Shown here: positions 61,378-64,000 of the stretch, piece by piece
Layout: each line of letters starts with the position of its first letter
Numbering within the stretch: the stretch's first letter is position 1
NCBI GenBank assembly: GCA_041488095.1
Contig: JBGPOP010000004.1
Coordinates: 62,001 to 126,000, forward strand
DNA: 64,000 nt
From: DASYPQ01 sp041488095
GTDB lineage: Bacteria; Planctomycetota; UBA1135; GCA-002686595
Direction of reading: 5' to 3'
Translations under genes and position numbers: made by a program
The notes under the pieces: generated by a model
Databases searched by the model: none
What the model saw: the letters and a program-made list of their open reading frames with translations, nothing else
What the model was told of the DNA's origin: nothing

Positions 61378-61476
61378 TCAGTGAGTCGCGAAGCGCAGCA
61401 GAACCAGCAGGAGCCCGACCCAGAGGACGACGCCCAGAACGCGCTCTGCGCGGAACAGGTTTCGGGTCATGATCAT
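61378..61476 (-). CDS. 32-residue single-helix membrane protein (hypothetical)
   Basis: A short minus-strand frame starting at ATG 61476 (or ATG 61470): a basic N-terminus with two Arg, then one uninterrupted hydrophobic helix VLGVVLWVGLLLVLL, then RFATH and stop. The positive-inside charge pattern and clean helix are typical of genuine small membrane proteins. It lies alone between the amidohydrolase stop (43 nt) and the zinc-ribbon gene. There is no Shine-Dalgarno and no known family. Chance cannot be excluded at this length. Confidence 0.45.
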   Translation of the reverse strand: MIMTRNLFRAERVLGVVLWVGLLLVLLRFATH

Positions 61477-61556
61477 GGGATCGTCTACCTTGGGACGGGC
61501 CCTAGGCTCTGGTCTAGGGGCGGTAACCTGAGCATCAGCCCGGGATCACTAGGACG

Positions 61557-61562
61557 TACAAT
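61557..61562 (+). promoter_or_regulatory. Candidate -10 element of the zinc-ribbon gene
   Basis: TACAAT (one mismatch from TATAAT) lies 49 nt before the ATG at 61612, and no clear -35 is seen. It overlaps ATG 61561, which argues against that codon as the start. Confidence 0.45.
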
Positions 61563-61611
61563 GGTCCGCCTCGTGTTCCCTGCCCGGCCGCGCACGCGGC
61601 CCTGGAATGAG

Positions 61612-61908
61612 ATGAGCGCCAAGCAGATCGACGTCACCTGCCCCTGCTGCTCCACCCGCCTGACCGTGGACGTGTTGACCGGCCAGGTCCTGCGCCGCTC
61701 GCAGCCCGCGGGAGCCGCCGAGGGCCCCGCCGGCAAGGACCAGTGGACCTCCGCACAGGAACGCGTGCGGGAGCGCACGAATTCCGGCGAGGACAAGCTC
61801 CGAAGCGCACTCGATCATGAGCGCGGCAAGGCGGCGCGCTTCGACGAGATTTTCCAGAAGGCCCGGGAAAAGCACTCTCCCAAGAAGGACGAGGACCTCG
61901 AGGGATGA
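61612..61908 (+). CDS. Small zinc-ribbon-like protein
   Basis: A 98-residue soluble protein. The N-terminus IDVTCPCCSTRLTVDVLTGQ holds a CPCC knuckle followed by a short beta hairpin, like half a zinc ribbon; a second Cys pair is missing. The rest is charged and helical (WTSAQERVRERTNSGEDKLR) with a Lys/Glu tail. No known function. The stop overlaps the extended ATG (61905) of the LOG gene, so the two are probably in one operon. Confidence 0.75.
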   Translation: MSAKQIDVTCPCCSTRLTVDVLTGQVLRRSQPAGAAEGPAGKDQWTSAQERVRERTNSGEDKLRSALDHERGKAARFDEIFQKAREKHSPKKDEDLEG

Positions 61909-61994
61909 CGGACCCCGGAGCCGGGCACCGGCCCCCCGCACCCTCCGACCCCGGTTGCGAACCTCCGCCGGACCCCCGGCGCGCCCCACCCACC

Positions 61995-62816
61995 ATGACC
62001 GAGAGCCGATTCCGCGCCGTCAAGGCGTACGAGAACGAAGGCTTCCTCAACGGCCCGGACGCACGGCCGTTGCGGATCCTCTCCGAGTACCTGGAGCCCG
62101 AGACCCGCTTCCGTGAATTGAAGGTCCGCGACACGATCGTGTTCTTCGGCTCGGCGCGCATCCCGCCGCGCGACCTCGCGGAGGCAGAGGTGGCCGCGGC
62201 GGAGCGCGGCGAGGGCGATCTCGCGCAGGCGAAAACGCGCCTCGCGATGTCGCGCTACTACGAGGAGGCGCGCGAGCTGGCGCGACGCCTGACGCTCTGG
62301 TCCAAGGGCTTGTCGGGAACCGAGCGGCGATTCGTGGTCTGCTCCGGCGGTGGCCCCGGGATCATGGAGGCTGCCAACCGCGGAGCCTCCGAAGCGCGCG
62401 GGGAGAACGTCGGCCTGAACATCCAGCTGCCCTTCGAGCAGGTGGAGAATCCCTACATCACCCGGCGCCTCGCGTTCGAGTTCCACTACTTCTTCATGCG
62501 CAAGTTCTGGTTCACCTACCTCGCCAAGGCCATGGTGATCATGCCGGGCGGCTACGGAACGCTCGACGAGTTCATGGAGATGGTGACGCTCGTCCAGACG
62601 AAGAGGGTGACGAAGCCCATGCCGATCATTCTCTACGGAACGGAGTACTGGAATGAGGTCCTCAACTTCGAGCCGATGATCCGGCACGGGATGATCAGCC
62701 CGGAAGATACGAGCCTCTTCTTCCGGACCAGTTCGGTCGACGAGGCCTTCGACCACCTCACGCACGAGCTGGAGGCCCACGCGCTCAAGAGGCAAGGGGC
62801 GGGAACAGGCGGTTGA
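61995..62816 (+). CDS. LOG family protein (TIGR00730-like nucleoside phosphoribohydrolase)
   Basis: A 273-residue Rossmann-fold protein of the LOG/lysine-decarboxylase-like family, whose studied members release nucleobases from nucleoside 5'-monophosphates. The two signature motifs are CSGGGPGIMEAANRGA and MPGGYGTLDEFMEMVT. The N-terminus ENEGFLNGPDARPLRILSEY starts the conserved region. ATG 61905 would overlap the upstream stop but add 30 Pro-rich residues, so 61995 is preferred. The true substrate is not proven for this subgroup. Its stop directly abuts the convergent DUF4440 gene. Confidence 0.9.
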   Translation: MTESRFRAVKAYENEGFLNGPDARPLRILSEYLEPETRFRELKVRDTIVFFGSARIPPRDLAEAEVAAAERGEGDLAQAKTRLAMSRYYEEARELARRLTLWSKGLSGTERRFVVCSGGGPGIMEAANRGASEARGENVGLNIQLPFEQVENPYITRRLAFEFHYFFMRKFWFTYLAKAMVIMPGGYGTLDEFMEMVTLVQTKRVTKPMPIILYGTEYWNEVLNFEPMIRHGMISPEDTSLFFRTSSVDEAFDHLTHELEAHALKRQGAGTGG

Positions 62817-63299
62817 TCAGCGCCGCTCGCCGACGCTGGTGTGGTCGTGCACGATTCGCCAGCCCTGTGGGGTGCGCTGCATGACCAGCGTGAAAAGCCC
62901 ACCGGTCTGGGTCGTCTTCTGGAAATCCAGGTGCCACCGCCCGCGGACGATGCCCCCGTCCGGACCGAGGAGCACGGTCTCGACGTCGCTGAAAGCGAGG
63001 TGCCCCATCTCCTTGCCGCCGTCCTTGTAGCTGCGACGGTAGTGGTCGAGAACGGTGTCGAAGCCGTGCTTCACGTCGCCCCCCGAGTAAAAGGTCAGCG
63101 CCGGCGAGCGCAGATAGCCCTCTCCCATGAAGGCATCGAGGTCGCCGCGGTTCCAGGCGGCCTCCTGGACGTGGAGGATGGCCTCCATCGCCTCGGACTG
63201 GTCGCGGTCGCGGTAGGCATGGGCGGTCCCCGCGCATCCGGCGAGGAAGAACAGGAGGAATGGAGCCGCAGGTCCGAAGACCGTCCTTGCCTTGACCAT
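62817..63299 (-). CDS. NTF2-like (DUF4440/SnoaL) lipoprotein
   Basis: A 160-residue protein with signal and lipobox LAGC (Cys about 22). The rest is an NTF2-like cone fold: helix EAILHVQEAAWNRGDLDAFM, YLRSPALTFYSGG, then LDHYRRSYKD, and beta strands ending TLVMQRTPQGWRIVHDHTS. Such domains bind small ligands or act as isomerase-like proteins. The role is unknown. Zero bases separate its stop from the LOG stop. The next lipoprotein gene lies 50 nt upstream on the same strand. Confidence 0.85.
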   Translation of the reverse strand: MVKARTVFGPAAPFLLFFLAGCAGTAHAYRDRDQSEAMEAILHVQEAAWNRGDLDAFMGEGYLRSPALTFYSGGDVKHGFDTVLDHYRRSYKDGGKEMGHLAFSDVETVLLGPDGGIVRGRWHLDFQKTTQTGGLFTLVMQRTPQGWRIVHDHTSVGERR

Positions 63300-63349
63300 G
63301 CTTCCATCCCAGGGCCTGGTTCGCCCTCAGTCAACGTCCTCGTGGGGCT

Positions 63350-63835
63350 TCATCCGTCGCCGGCGTAGCCCAGGCCCTTGAGCTTCCGGAGCGCCTCGGG
63401 GTCGCTCGCCTTCCTGGCCGCGTCGCCGATCGTGTCGCGCAGGCTCTTCATGGCCGGCGACTCGGGGAACATCCTCATGCCCTCCTCGGCGATCGCCACA
63501 GCCGGCGCGATCGAACCGCGGCGGACGAGTTCCGTCGCCACGGCGGCGAAGTCCTGCTCGTGCACTCGCGCCGGCTGGGAGCGAGCCAGGGCGAGGAAGT
63601 CGTCCTTGGCGCGGCCCGGGTCGATCCGCGCGAGCGCCTGGCAGCGGCCGATCCAGGCGCGCAGATAATCGGGATGGCTCGGGTCCATGTGCTCGAGCGC
63701 ACGGTCGAAGCTCGAGATCGCGCCCTTGGCATCGCCGGAGTTGAGGGCGGCTGAGCCGGCGTCGGTGAGGGCCTTGGGGTCGGAACGGCCGCAGGAGAAT
63801 AGGAGGCAAGCGAGGAGGGGAGCCAGCGCGCGCAT
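63350..63835 (-). CDS. TPR-containing lipoprotein
   Basis: A 161-residue protein with a short signal and Cys15 in LFSC as lipobox. TPR-like helices follow, for example AALNSGDAKGAISSFDRALE and AWIGRCQALARIDPGRAKDD, then an Ala/Arg-rich helix and a short KLKGLGYAGDG tail. ATG 63835 gives a proper signal, while ATG 63880 would place 15 polar residues before it. Probably periplasm-facing scaffold, co-transcribed with the DUF4440 lipoprotein. Confidence 0.8.
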   Translation of the reverse strand: MRALAPLLACLLFSCGRSDPKALTDAGSAALNSGDAKGAISSFDRALEHMDPSHPDYLRAWIGRCQALARIDPGRAKDDFLALARSQPARVHEQDFAAVATELVRRGSIAPAVAIAEEGMRMFPESPAMKSLRDTIGDAARKASDPEALRKLKGLGYAGDG

Positions 63836-63932
63836 GGAGGGGGGGCCGTGAATCTCTGGATGCAAGTAGGTGATGGGCAAAGAGATAGGTTGCCTAGTAG
63901 ATCCTCTCGGCGCCAGGACTCCTAGGCTGAGG

Positions 63933-63977
63933 CTCTGATGACACTCTGATTGGAGTATGTTGGGAGTATTATCAGAG
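63933..63977. promoter_or_regulatory. 11-bp-periodic repeat cluster at the right edge
   Basis: CTCTGAT occurs at 63933-63939 and 63944-63950, its inverse ATCAGAG at 63971-63977, and GGAGTAT at 63952-63958 and 63963-63969. Both direct pairs are exactly 11 bp apart. The tract is A/T-richer than its surroundings. It lies 98 nt upstream of the leftward TPR lipoprotein start and next to whatever lies right of the window. Confidence 0.5.
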
Positions 63978-64000
63978 CGTCGGGAAGGGGCTCCAGCCCG

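Noticed and set aside
61905..61994. Extended N-terminus of the LOG protein from ATG 61905
   Set aside because: The 30 added residues are Pro-rich and unlike the family. The ATGA overlap keeps the option open, but the conserved region begins after ATG 61995.

Overview
The window is very GC-rich bacterial chromosome with about 57 supported genes and no rRNA, tRNA, CRISPR array, insertion sequence or phage gene that I can see. The best guess for the source is a planctomycete-like bacterium. Pointers are a coupled DUF1800/DUF1501 pair (typical of Planctomycetota), a soluble Hanks-type kinase, an archaeal-like type II methionine aminopeptidase, many small lipoproteins and sparse Shine-Dalgarno use. 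No 16S gene is present, so Acidobacteriota, Myxococcota or Verrucomicrobiota cannot be excluded.

Layout: 1-2.2 kb, the end of an unknown gene, two membrane proteins and a phosphatase-like lipoprotein. 2.3-9.8 kb, tryptophan 2,3-dioxygenase, DUF547, a UbiD-family decarboxylase, the DUF1800/DUF1501 pair and a NUDIX protein. 9.9-19.2 kb, a maintenance block: folC with an unknown partner, DUF2752, rsgA divergent from a TrmH-type methyltransferase and rarA, recD2, rpsU and a pseudouridine synthase. 19.2-24.1 kb, an ABC permease and ATPase separated by a hydrolase/thioesterase pair, a radical-SAM-like protein that seems to have lost its cluster and SAM motifs, and a small membrane protein. 24.2-35.2 kb, an 11-gene nuo operon (ABCDHIJKLMN, no EFG) behind a promoter with a long leader. 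35.2-47.1 kb, a leftward dinG-prmA-glycosyltransferase unit, topA, leucine dehydrogenase, an atypical kinase, a lipoprotein and MetAP-II. 47.1-64 kb, mutS, a COG3014-YcfL-LpoB lipoprotein operon followed by a structured intergenic element, a sugar epimerase, pckA, a TPR protein, an Fe-S assembly factor, another pseudouridine synthase, two amidohydrolase-family proteins containing three domains of which only one keeps its metal ligands, a 32-residue membrane protein, a zinc-ribbon protein, a LOG protein and two lipoproteins.

The genes are mostly housekeeping: respiration (complex I), gluconeogenesis (pckA), amino-acid catabolism (tdo, leucine dehydrogenase), replication and repair (topA, mutS, recD2, rarA, dinG) and translation or ribosome maturation (rsgA, TrmH-type enzyme, rpsU, two RluA-type enzymes, prmA). 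Packing is tight: convergent stops are 0-45 nt apart, operon neighbours overlap by ATGA or TTGA, and several divergent pairs share promoters within 23-110 nt. Five starts sit 7-8 nt after a TANNNT hexamer, which suggests leaderless transcripts.

I found no obvious defence or secondary-metabolism system. The most unusual signals are the mirror-image promoter/leader between rsgA and the TrmH gene, the radical-SAM-like pseudoenzyme, the multi-hairpin element after lpoB, the inactive-active-inactive amidohydrolase set, and an 11-bp-periodic repeat cluster at the right edge.
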